Assembly (NCBI RefSeq): GCF_014467285.1
Contig: NZ_NKHR01000008.1
Coordinates: 62,001 to 126,000, forward strand
DNA length: 64,000 bases
Direction: 5' to 3'
Source of the DNA: Xenorhabdus sp014467285
GTDB taxonomy: Bacteria; Pseudomonadota; Gammaproteobacteria; Enterobacterales; Enterobacteriaceae
Each line of letters starts with the position of its first letter. Position 1 is the stretch's first letter. A program made the translations under genes and the position numbers. The notes beneath the pieces are model-generated. The model worked only from the letters and a program-made list of their open reading frames with translations, did not search any database and had not been told where the DNA came from. This document shows, piece after piece, positions 25,860-33,910 of the stretch.

Positions 25860-27277
25860 TTATCTAAATCTCCTATTGTATAAATTTCATAATCGCAAGA
25901 CTCTGAATTAATTAATGCACCATGCAATCGATTATTTTCTATCATAATCCCTTCCCCGGATTTTAAAATTGTGGATTTTCCAAAACCGTTCAGAAACTCT
26001 ATAGTCCCTGATTTAACATGACATAGCTCATTTTGATCATGAGAGTGAGTTATTGACAATTCATTGTATGGCTCCGTGAGCTTAACACAAGGGATAATGT
26101 TCTTACTCGCGGCTTCTTTTACTTTTGTTATGATTTTATTATGTGTATTTTTATTTTTTTCACAATTATCCTTCCATTTTATCTGGCGTATAAAATCTTG
26201 TTCACTGATTTCACCGATTAAACGTGACTCCTCAAAGCCTCTGATTATTTCTGTTGCTGCAATTTGACCATATTTATCTATAGAAGGTGAAACTAATCCT
26301 TCAAATACCATTCTTGAATGGTCTATATCTATATGACAATGCTCATTGAAGTATTTTACATTAATATTTGGCAATGTTTCTTTGAGTACATTTCTCCAAA
26401 TTTTACAGCTTGTAATAAAAGATGTCTCTGCTTGGTAAATCGCACCGATATAACGAAAAAACTTCCGCTTATCTTTGGTAACCATATTATAATAATTTGC
26501 TAACAGTAAGCTGCCATTAAGATAATATTGCCAATAATAGTGAGGTGTAGGATTTAAATTAACTGAATTAAGTGTATCTTGATATAGCTTTGAATGTTTT
26601 TTAGAAAAATCACCATATCCAAGCTCATCAATAATAATCTTAAATAAAGAACTGCCAATTTCTCCATAGCTTCCACTAGCATATCTGGCCATAGGGCTTG
26701 ATTCAATCAAAAAATCCAAAGATAGCTGAATCAGCCAATCTTTTGCGGTTGTAACCGGATCTAACGATGTTAAAATCGCATTCGCTGATGGAAGAGAGGT
26801 GCATTTCATTGATTCATTTGCGAAATAAAAAAAATACTCTTTGACTTTTTCTTTATTCCAATTTTCCGTAATACTTATTTCATCATCAAGAAAAGAGAAA
26901 AGATAATTTTCCAAAAATCTAATCCCTATATTAGAGGTAATAAATCTCTCATCCGAATAGAAATTCTGATAGTCATCCCATACAAATTCATCCTGCTCAG
27001 GAAGCATTAAAAAATCCATTTCATTCATGGTAAAAAGCGTTCTGTTTGCAGCAAATGCACTATAGGTTAAAATAGTATCTCTGGTTAAAGGATTTGAAAA
27101 ATCAATATACTTAAGAACATGTGGCCTGATCCTGCGACCATAAAACTTTTCTTCGTAAATATTTTCATTATCAATACATTGCTCTGAATCAGAAAAAGCA
27201 AGAACCGCATCTCTGCCAATATTCATATCATCAAAATTTTCGATTTTCCGATAGTCACGTATGGATTTCTTATTCAT
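25850..27277 (-). CDS. SznF-like N-oxygenase: heme-oxygenase-like diiron domain plus C-terminal cupin
   Basis: The 475-residue protein has a central heme-oxygenase-like diiron (HDO) domain (about 90-375) and a C-terminal cupin (about 395-470). In streptozotocin biosynthesis SznF (471 residues) hydroxylates N-omega-methyl-L-arginine with its HDO domain and rearranges the product to an N-nitrosourea with its cupin. From memory, the SznF diiron ligands are E189, E215, H225, H311, D315 and H318, and the cupin ligands H407, H409 and H448. Here E192, E218, H228, H313, D317 and H320, and H411, H413 and H452 fall at offsets of only 2 to 4. The start at 27277 (MNKKSIRDYR) follows GAGGA, one base past the methyltransferase stop. 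Homology is strong by motif and length; the exact substrate is inferred from the methyltransferase next door. Confidence 0.85.
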   Translation of the reverse strand: MNKKSIRDYRKIENFDDMNIGRDAVLAFSDSEQCIDNENIYEEKFYGRRIRPHVLKYIDFSNPLTRDTILTYSAFAANRTLFTMNEMDFLMLPEQDEFVWDDYQNFYSDERFITSNIGIRFLENYLFSFLDDEISITENWNKEKVKEYFFYFANESMKCTSLPSANAILTSLDPVTTAKDWLIQLSLDFLIESSPMARYASGSYGEIGSSLFKIIIDELGYGDFSKKHSKLYQDTLNSVNLNPTPHYYWQYYLNGSLLLANYYNMVTKDKRKFFRYIGAIYQAETSFITSCKIWRNVLKETLPNINVKYFNEHCHIDIDHSRMVFEGLVSPSIDKYGQIAATEIIRGFEESRLIGEISEQDFIRQIKWKDNCEKNKNTHNKIITKVKEAASKNIIPCVKLTEPYNELSITHSHDQNELCHVKSGTIEFLNGFGKSTILKSGEGIMIENNRLHGALINSESCDYEIYTIGDLDKWE

Positions 27278-27278
27278 T

Positions 27279-28145
27279 TTAAAATTCCTCAAGTGTGAAC
27301 TTGCCATTATATTCCAGAGATCCACGATATTTTTTATCTTTTAGTACTTTTTTTGGTGTATGTAACGGATGGAATGCCTGATGCCAATGGCTTTGCAAGC
27401 CTACCTTATTTGAAACATTGAATGAACCAAACCTGGCAATAAAGAAAGATAACATTCCATAACAAGTACCTTCTTCCTTTATTGAAAATATCGGATTTTC
27501 AGTTTTTGAAACCTCTTTTAAATAATCATAATTTTTTATATTAGTGATAGAAGTCAGAATCCGAATTTCATAAAGACATGCTCTGACAGGAAAGAAATTT
27601 TTTGTGCTATAGCGATTTAGTGGAGATAGCTCCAAGCCATTAACAATAGCAACATTATTTAGATTATATATTTCTTTACTATCTACAAGATAACCATATT
27701 GCTCTATTTTACAAGGCATAATTATAGTTTTTGGCTGTGCTATTTTTTTTATATCCTCTGCAATAGAATAAAAACCCTCACCGATAACACCACAATCAAT
27801 AGTTTCAGTAAAAATAATATCAGGAGTAAAATCCAGATCACCGTCCTCTATCACTTGGAAACTGGATTTATTTAATAAAGTAATACGTTTATCTAAGTTA
27901 TTTAGTTTAAATATTAAAGCTGCTTGTTCGGATAATTGTTTGTTCGTTTCACAAGTCAATACCCTTTTGGCTCCATATTTTGCAAACATCATTGATATTA
28001 AACCAGCACCTGTACCAATTTCAAAAATACTTTTACCTGTTAAATCAAGCTCCTTAATAGCACTTTCTAACGCTAATGTTCTCGCTTTATCATTTAACAT
28101 AGAGAAATGCCAACTGTCAAATGACCTCACGCTATTGTTAAGCAT
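27279..28145 (-). CDS. PRMT-like SAM-dependent arginine methyltransferase (SznE-like)
   Basis: The 288-residue protein is a class I methyltransferase of the protein-arginine-methyltransferase type. Motif I is FEIGTGAGLISMMFAKYG (from residue 41), with an acidic ribose-binding residue at E66. The double-E loop that grips a guanidinium group is present as E114 and E123, with the same eight-residue spacing as in PRMT1 (E144 and E153). A THW-like loop (SHWHQAFHPL) lies near residue 250. In streptozotocin biosynthesis SznE, of this type, makes N-omega-methyl-L-arginine for SznF. The gene abuts the SznF-like gene with a one-base gap, so I infer free L-arginine or a small arginine derivative as substrate, not protein. 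An AAGGGGGATG segment precedes the ATG. Confidence 0.85.
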   Translation of the reverse strand: MLNNSVRSFDSWHFSMLNDKARTLALESAIKELDLTGKSIFEIGTGAGLISMMFAKYGAKRVLTCETNKQLSEQAALIFKLNNLDKRITLLNKSSFQVIEDGDLDFTPDIIFTETIDCGVIGEGFYSIAEDIKKIAQPKTIIMPCKIEQYGYLVDSKEIYNLNNVAIVNGLELSPLNRYSTKNFFPVRACLYEIRILTSITNIKNYDYLKEVSKTENPIFSIKEEGTCYGMLSFFIARFGSFNVSNKVGLQSHWHQAFHPLHTPKKVLKDKKYRGSLEYNGKFTLEEF

Positions 28146-28207
28146 GACATCCCCCTTATCTATTAGCCCGTTTATTCTTGTGAGTATATTAAATATTAAT
28201 TTTACAT

Positions 28208-29161
28208 CTAAGAATTAATTAATTTCATTATTAATGATAATAAATTGTCATATCCTTTTTTTGCAAATAGATAATGATATCTCGCCCGTAAACAACCATG
28301 TATAGCTTCATCTTCAATATTGACATAAACTTTAATTCCATTCTGTTTCATGCGAGCTGACATTTTTTTCACATCATCAGACAACGGGTCAATCGCCGCA
28401 GCCCAAAATACAGCAGGAGGTAATCCTGAAAGGTTGTCAGCAAGTAACGGAGATGCGTATGGAACAAGTTTATTCTCATTCTGACCAAGGTATGATTTTG
28501 TAAAGAAATACATTTCATCACAAAATTCTTTAGACGCATCGCTAACTGCCTTTTGAGCCCATCGATGAACATCCAATACAGGATTGATAGCAATAGAACC
28601 GGCCAACTGTGGTAAGTTGTTATCTCGTAACCAAAGTGGTAATGCTATTGACCAACTACCACCACAACTCTCACCTGCAAAATAAATTTGATCAATATTG
28701 ATATCTTTTTGTTTTGCAATTTTACGTATAAAAAGATAAACATCACAGCAATCTTCAAGAGCGGCAGGATGCGGATGTTCTGGAGCGAGTCGGTAATTAA
28801 AAGTAACAACTCTTATATTTAGATCAAGAACTAAATCCCTCCCCATAGTATCAACAACGCTCAAATCGCCACTTACAAAGCCACCACCGTGAGCATATAT
28901 AATACAAGGTAAAGTTCGCTTTGATTCAACCTGTTCATTGGGTGAATAAATTCGGACATCAATTGCTTTGCCCGTTACTGAACTTTGGCATTGCAAATCT
29001 TCATAAACAGCTCCGTCTCTTGGTGTCGGAGGAAACTGTGAAAACAATGCGTTATAAGAATATCTAACATAATCAAGATCTTTGCAGTAAAAATCTGGTG
29101 ACATTGCATTTGAGCAAGCATATTCATAGTCTTTCATAGATTGTGTCAATTTAGCTCTCAT
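28208..29161 (-). CDS. Alpha/beta hydrolase, hormone-sensitive-lipase (HSL) family
   Basis: This 317-residue esterase-like enzyme shows the HSL signature HGGGFVSGD (from residue 91), which forms the oxyanion hole, the nucleophile elbow GESCGG with Ser165, an acid in AAIDPLSDD and the catalytic His in EAIHGC near residue 291. No signal peptide is seen, so it should be cytoplasmic. It is the first gene of the arginine methyltransferase/N-oxygenase operon, 62 bp before the methyltransferase. A role in trimming, transferring or unmasking an acyl or ester group on the product is plausible but unproven. Streptozotocin-type pathways need additional tailoring steps that this enzyme could provide. Confidence 0.82.
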   Translation of the reverse strand: MRAKLTQSMKDYEYACSNAMSPDFYCKDLDYVRYSYNALFSQFPPTPRDGAVYEDLQCQSSVTGKAIDVRIYSPNEQVESKRTLPCIIYAHGGGFVSGDLSVVDTMGRDLVLDLNIRVVTFNYRLAPEHPHPAALEDCCDVYLFIRKIAKQKDINIDQIYFAGESCGGSWSIALPLWLRDNNLPQLAGSIAINPVLDVHRWAQKAVSDASKEFCDEMYFFTKSYLGQNENKLVPYASPLLADNLSGLPPAVFWAAAIDPLSDDVKKMSARMKQNGIKVYVNIEDEAIHGCLRARYHYLFAKKGYDNLLSLIMKLINS

Positions 29162-29631
29162 TTGTTATCTCCCTTAAATAAATGTAGCAACTTTGTTTTA
29201 CAGCCAAAAAACACCGAAAACACCCCATTTTTTGCTTTTCAATTCTTAAAAAATTTAAATTATCGAATTTGACAGTAAGAAATAGGAAGAATGCCTATAG
29301 CGTTTACCTTTAAGATGTTAAAAAAATAGGTAATTTAGGTTAAAAATAACAGTAATCGTGTTGATAAAGAGTCAGTTAAAAATCTTGCACCTTATTTTTT
29401 ATACTTATTCCGCATAGTTAAGAAAAATATAACACCTGTGAAAATTTCTATTTGAAATAGTGGTAATTAACATTATTTCAATTATCACTGTATCAGTGAT
29501 TAAAAATACCAAGCGGTTTATATAATTATTTTCATTGACACATTAGCTGTTATTACACCAGGTGACCTTTATCAATTAATAAACAATAGATGCCCCTAAT
29601 GTATTCTATTATATTATTAAGGAAATTAATT
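29162..29631. promoter_or_regulatory. Divergent control region between the N-oxygenase operon and ada
   Basis: The 470 bp between the HSL hydrolase start (minus strand) and the ada start (plus strand) is very AT-rich and has no open frame of note. It must contain promoters for both directions. I cannot pick a unique -10/-35 pair or a certain Ada box by eye. An Ada-binding site here would support direct control of the operon by the DNA-methylation sensor. Confidence 0.5.
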
Positions 29632-30537
29632 ATGTCCTTGAACAAAAACAGCACGCTATTAACTGAGTCAGATCCCCGTTGGTTAGATATAAAAACCAAA
29701 AATATCAAAGCTGATGGCCTCTTCGTTTACGCCAACACAATGACAAAAGTTTATTGCCGCCCATCATGTCCATCGAGAATTCCTAAACTTAATCACATTG
29801 AAATTTTTGACAATTACAAACTTGCTGAAAATAAAAATTATCGCGCATGTAAACGATGCAATCCTAATGGCGAGTCAACTTCAGAAAAAAATTCACGTTT
29901 AGTAGCAAAAGCATGCAAGATTATAGAGGACAGAAAAGGAGATATAAAACTTAATGAAATATCAATACAGGTAAAAATAAGCGCTTGTTTTTTTCATCGC
30001 ATTTTTAAGAACATCATTGGCATAACCCCTAAACAATATAGCACAGCCATTCGCATTAATAATATGTATTGTGAGTTAACTAAAGAAAATAAAAATATAA
30101 CGAATGCCATATATGACTCCGGTTTTAATTCTTGTAGCAGGTTTTATGCTATAGCTGATGATTCATTAGGTATGACACCAAGTGTCTATCGGAAAGGTGG
30201 TAAAGATGTCTTAATTCAGTTTGCTATTGTTAAATGTTCATTAGGCAATATTCTAGTCGCCCGTTCATTGAGAGGGATTTGCGCTATCTCATTTGGTGAT
30301 AACCCAACAAAACTTCTTAACAATCTTCAAGATCAATTTTCTAACGCCAAATTTATTGGTAACGATTTAAATTTTGAGAATATGGTTACAGAAGCCATTA
30401 ATATTGTTGAAAAAACACACTCTCAATTTAATCTACCCCTGGAGATTAAAGGTATTGTTTTTAAACAGCGTGTATGGAAAACATTACTCACTATTCCGGC
30501 GTTAACTACTTATATACCCAATTCGCCAATATGCTAG
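29632..30537 (+). CDS. ada: Ada-type DNA methylation sensor and activator, truncated in its alkyltransferase domain
   Basis: Ada senses DNA methylphosphotriesters and then activates transcription. This 301-residue version keeps the N-terminal zinc sensor with four cysteines, C42 (aligned to the E. coli methyl acceptor C38), C46, C73 and C76, in YCRPSCPSR and ACKRCNPN. An AraC-type DNA-binding domain follows (about 88-185). The N-terminal part of the O6-methylguanine transferase domain is present, but the frame ends just after VWKTLLTIPALTTY. About 50 residues, with the PCHR active site, are missing. Dropping two bases near 30510 gives TTYTQFANML, a better family match, so a frameshift plus loss of the 3' end is likely. 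The start at 29632 follows AAGGA. It may be a regulator that has lost repair activity, or a decaying gene. Confidence 0.82.
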   Translation: MSLNKNSTLLTESDPRWLDIKTKNIKADGLFVYANTMTKVYCRPSCPSRIPKLNHIEIFDNYKLAENKNYRACKRCNPNGESTSEKNSRLVAKACKIIEDRKGDIKLNEISIQVKISACFFHRIFKNIIGITPKQYSTAIRINNMYCELTKENKNITNAIYDSGFNSCSRFYAIADDSLGMTPSVYRKGGKDVLIQFAIVKCSLGNILVARSLRGICAISFGDNPTKLLNNLQDQFSNAKFIGNDLNFENMVTEAINIVEKTHSQFNLPLEIKGIVFKQRVWKTLLTIPALTTYIPNSPIC

Positions 30538-30570
30538 TACTAAGTTTATTTTTTCACTAACATAGTGTCA

Positions 30571-31257
30571 CTAATTTGGTATTTTTTGTGTTTCCCGCCA
30601 TTCTTTAAGTAATGACTGTCTTGAACGGGGATAGCACCATTTTTCAACCTTTAAATGATTAATTCTATCCGATCTGAAATGACGAAATGTTTCTCGCAAT
30701 TCACACCACCCAATGACAATACTGATATTTTCAAAATATCCCAACGCAAATGGCCATATCGTCCTTTCGGATTGATTCCCTTTCAGATCCCGATAAGCAA
30801 AAGTGATTTTACGCCTGTTACTGATTGCTTGCCGTATTTGCTGAATATCAACGGTAGGCTGAATTTTCGTGGAAGCAGGCCCCACTAATAATGAATTGGT
30901 TTCCAAAACTTGTTTTAATTCTGCCGGGATAACTGCTGCAATTTTGTTAATTGCGCTGGCTGCGGATGTTTTTAACTGTGGATCTGCACGCTTAGCAACC
31001 CAACTTGCGCCCAATGACAAAGCCTCTATTTCATTCTGCGTCAGCATCAATGGCGGCAGGACAAAACCCGGCCGTAAAATATAGCCTATACCAGCCTCAC
31101 CTTCAATGATTGCACCTTGAGCCTGTAAGGTAGCAATATCCCGATAGAGTGTTCTTAAACTAATGTCTAATTTTTGTGCCAGTACTTTTCCCTGTACAGG
31201 AAAATGGTAACCACGCAACATCTCCATAAGAGATAACAAACGTTGTGCTCTGGACAA
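30571..31257 (-). CDS. YafY-type HTH/WYL-domain transcriptional regulator
   Basis: The 228-residue protein has an N-terminal winged helix-turn-helix (SRAQRLLSLMEMLRG, LAQKLDISLRTLYRDIATLQ) and a C-terminal WYL domain (about 135-225; ISNRRKITFAYRDLKG and RTIWPFALGYF). It begins with TTG at 31257, which aligns with the usual MSRAQRL start and has AAGGA upstream. WYL proteins respond to small ligands or nucleic acids. Its target is not evident; the ynb-like operon lies divergently across 174 bp and is the nearest candidate. Confidence 0.85.
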   Translation of the reverse strand: MSRAQRLLSLMEMLRGYHFPVQGKVLAQKLDISLRTLYRDIATLQAQGAIIEGEAGIGYILRPGFVLPPLMLTQNEIEALSLGASWVAKRADPQLKTSAASAINKIAAVIPAELKQVLETNSLLVGPASTKIQPTVDIQQIRQAISNRRKITFAYRDLKGNQSERTIWPFALGYFENISIVIGWCELRETFRHFRSDRINHLKVEKWCYPRSRQSLLKEWRETQKIPN

Positions 31258-31431
31258 GGCATTGTATCCTTAACATTCATCGGCTAATTAATTAAAACTC
31301 ATAAAGTTTATCATCATCTCTTAGCAAGAAATAATTTATTGATCAAACAAACAATTTTTCTTTTATTTTATTTACATTTTTTATTTTATTAGTAATGTTG
31401 ATAATTTGACCTATAAGGAACTTAGGGCAAG

Positions 31432-32055
31432 ATGACTATTTATAATCTGAAACCTCATTTTCAAAACCTCTTACGTCCTATCGTAATCTCTTTGCACAAA
31501 AATGGTATTACCGCTAATCAAGTCACATTGGGAGCGATGTTTTTATCAATCGCTATTGGTTCATTATTGAGCCTATTTCCTTTTTCCGCTCTCTATTGGC
31601 TACTGCCTGTTTTTCTCTTTATCCGCATGGCTCTCAATGCGATTGATGGCATGTTGGCACGAGAGCATCACCAGAAATCCGATTTAGGCGCTATTTATAA
31701 TGAAATTGGGGATGTTATTTCCGATGTCGCTCTCTATCTCCCCTTCTGCTTTTTACCGAACGTCAGCAGTGCGAGCGTGTTGGTTATCTTATTCTTGACC
31801 ATCCTGACGGAATTTATTGGCGTTTTGGCCCAAACTATAGGCGCATCACGGCGCTATGACGGCCCAATGGGAAAAAGTGACCGCGCTTTTGTCTTCGGTA
31901 CTTATGGATTGATTATTGCCATTTTCCCTTCTGCTTGGAGCTGGAGCCACTATTTGTTTCCTTTCATGGGCATTTTACTCTTGATGACTTGCTACCAGCG
32001 TGTTGTTAAAGCCTTGTGTGAAATCAGTCTGGATGAAAAGTTACAATCTAAATAA
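31432..32055 (+). CDS. ynbA: CDP-alcohol phosphatidyltransferase family membrane protein (YnbA-like)
   Basis: YnbA-type proteins belong to the CDP-alcohol phosphatidyltransferases, which join CDP-diacylglycerol to an alcohol. The 207-residue product has about six hydrophobic segments and the family core AIDGMLAREHHQKSDLGAIY followed by NEIGDVISD. The general motif is D-x2-DG-x2-AR-x8-G-x3-D-x3-D. Here the first Asp is Asn, and the third lies in a shifted NEIGD context, as far as can be judged by eye. The following gene order (hydrolase-methyltransferase, then PAP2-phosphatase) matches E. coli ynbACD. The usual ynbB cytidylyltransferase is absent: ynbC starts 10 bp later. Confidence 0.8.
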   Translation: MTIYNLKPHFQNLLRPIVISLHKNGITANQVTLGAMFLSIAIGSLLSLFPFSALYWLLPVFLFIRMALNAIDGMLAREHHQKSDLGAIYNEIGDVISDVALYLPFCFLPNVSSASVLVILFLTILTEFIGVLAQTIGASRRYDGPMGKSDRAFVFGTYGLIIAIFPSAWSWSHYLFPFMGILLLMTCYQRVVKALCEISLDEKLQSK

Positions 32056-32064
32056 GGAATTAAT

Positions 32065-33900
32065 ATGACACAGTTATCGAAGGCACTTTCATCAAATACA
32101 CTTTTATCAAATACACTTTTATCGAATACACAACCACCAAATCAACGGATTGCCGAAGAACATTATTTCACCACGTCAGATTCAGCTTCCCTGTTTTACC
32201 GTTATTGGCCGCAGCAAAAACAAGCTAAGGCCGGGAAAGCCATCATTATTTTCCATCGTGGTCATGAACATTCAGGGCGAATCCAGCATGTCGTTGATGA
32301 ACTCAATCTGCCCGATGTACCAATGTTCGCCTGGGATGCCCGGGGACACGGAAAAACAGAAGGGCCACGAGGTTATAGCCCATCAATGGGTACGTCGGTT
32401 CGTGATGTTGATGAATTCGTGAGGTTTATTACCGCAAAGTACGATATTGAAATGGAAAATATTGTGGTGATTGGTCAAAGTGTTGGCGCAGTGTTAGTGT
32501 CTGCTTGGGTACATGATTACGCTCCCAAGATTCGGGCAATGATCCTCGCTGCACCTGCGTTTGATATCAAGCTGTATGTCCCCTTTGCGGTGCAAGGATT
32601 GCAACTAATGCAAAAAATGCGGGGCGTTTTTTTCGTCAATTCTTATGTGAAAGCGAAATTCCTGACTCACGATGAAGCCCGCATCACCTCTTATGACAAT
32701 GATCCTCTCATTACCCGCGAAATCGCCGTTAATATTCTATTAGAACTTTATCAAACCGCAGAACGTGTAGTGAAAGATGCCAGTGCCATTACATTACCAA
32801 CCCAACTATTTATTTCTGGCAGCGATTATGTTGTACACCATAAACCACAGCATCAATTTTACCAGCGGTTGAACACCCCGATTAAAGAAAAACATGTAAT
32901 GGAAGGGTTCTACCACGATACACTGGGCGAAAAAGACCGCCATTTGGTTTTCAGCAAAATACGTACATTTATCGAGCGCGTTTTTGCGATCCCTCGTTAT
33001 CAACATGATTACAGCAATGAAGATATTTGGAGTCATACCGCAGACGAGTTTCGGGAATTATCACTTCCATTACCACGTCTCTGCCCCAAAAACCTCAGTT
33101 ATAAGCTGATGCGTAAGGCAATGAATACACGTCTGGGCAGAACGTCTGAAGGCATTCGTCTCGGTCTGGAAACAGGTTTTGATTCCGGTTCCACACTGGA
33201 TTATGTCTATCGCAATCAACCACAAGGCCAGGGAATTTTCGGGAGAACACTGGATCAACAATATCTCAGGGGCAACGTTGGCTGGCGTGGCATACGGCAA
33301 CGAAAAATCAATATGGAGACATTAATCCGTCAGGCCATTCGCTATTTACATCAGCAAAACCATCCTGTTCATATTGTTGATATAGCTGCCGGACATGGGC
33401 GTTACGTTCTTGATGCAATCAATGATTTCAGCAAAATTGATTCTGTTTTATTAAGAGATTACAGCGAACTCAATGTCATTCAAGGACAAGAGTATATTGA
33501 AGAACGTCACCTTGCAGACAAAATTCGTTTTGTTATCGGTGATGCGTTTAATGCTGACAGCATTGCGTCCATTACCCCAACACCAACATTGGGCATTGTT
33601 TCCGGCCTTTATGAGTTATTCCCCGACAATGCGCTAATCAAAGATTCTTTACATGGCCTTGCCAGTGCCATCGCAGAAAACGGCTACCTGATATATACCG
33701 GGCAACCTTGGCATCCACAACTTGAAATGATCGCCCGTGTTCTTTCCAGCCATCGTGAAAACCAACCGTGGATTATGCGTCGGCGTACTCAGGGAGAAAT
33801 GGATGCGCTGGTAGAAGCCGCTGGTTTTGAAAAACAATACCAATTAACCGATAACTGGGGCATTTTCACTGTATCAATCGCCAAAAAAATTCAACATTGA
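32065..33900 (+). CDS. ynbC: Bifunctional alpha/beta hydrolase and SAM-dependent methyltransferase (YnbC-like)
   Basis: The 611-residue protein fuses two enzymes. Residues about 30-320 form a monoacylglycerol-lipase-like hydrolase (IIFHRGHEHSGR, DARGHGKTEGPRGY, nucleophile elbow GQSVGA, catalytic His in EGFYHDTLGE). Residues about 380-610 form a class I methyltransferase (VDIAAGHGRYVLDAI as motif I). This is the architecture of E. coli YnbC, whose substrate is not established. The far N-terminus carries a low-complexity repeat (LLSNT), probably an in-frame expansion. It lies between ynbA and ynbD with 10-bp gaps, a tight operon. Confidence 0.88.
   Translation: MTQLSKALSSNTLLSNTLLSNTQPPNQRIAEEHYFTTSDSASLFYRYWPQQKQAKAGKAIIIFHRGHEHSGRIQHVVDELNLPDVPMFAWDARGHGKTEGPRGYSPSMGTSVRDVDEFVRFITAKYDIEMENIVVIGQSVGAVLVSAWVHDYAPKIRAMILAAPAFDIKLYVPFAVQGLQLMQKMRGVFFVNSYVKAKFLTHDEARITSYDNDPLITREIAVNILLELYQTAERVVKDASAITLPTQLFISGSDYVVHHKPQHQFYQRLNTPIKEKHVMEGFYHDTLGEKDRHLVFSKIRTFIERVFAIPRYQHDYSNEDIWSHTADEFRELSLPLPRLCPKNLSYKLMRKAMNTRLGRTSEGIRLGLETGFDSGSTLDYVYRNQPQGQGIFGRTLDQQYLRGNVGWRGIRQRKINMETLIRQAIRYLHQQNHPVHIVDIAAGHGRYVLDAINDFSKIDSVLLRDYSELNVIQGQEYIEERHLADKIRFVIGDAFNADSIASITPTPTLGIVSGLYELFPDNALIKDSLHGLASAIAENGYLIYTGQPWHPQLEMIARVLSSHRENQPWIMRRRTQGEMDALVEAAGFEKQYQLTDNWGIFTVSIAKKIQH
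32090..32134 (+). repeat. 15-bp tandem repeat at the 5' end of ynbC
   Basis: Three adjacent copies of about TATCAAATACACTTT (32090, 32105 and a diverged third at 32120) encode the LSNTL-type repeat at the N-terminus of YnbC. Copy number changes would keep the frame. Confidence 0.8.
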
Positions 33901-33910
33901 GAATAAGCGG

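Noticed and set aside
25850..27277. Reading the HDO-cupin protein as a plain iron-containing redox enzyme or TenA-like protein
   Set aside because: The additional C-terminal cupin with H-x-H and a third His, and the full ligand set co-linear with SznF, fit the two-domain N-oxygenase much better.
27279..28145. Reading the methyltransferase as ribosomal protein L11 methyltransferase-like (PrmA)
   Set aside because: It lacks the PrmA N-terminal domain and instead shows a double-E loop with PRMT spacing and a THW-like loop.
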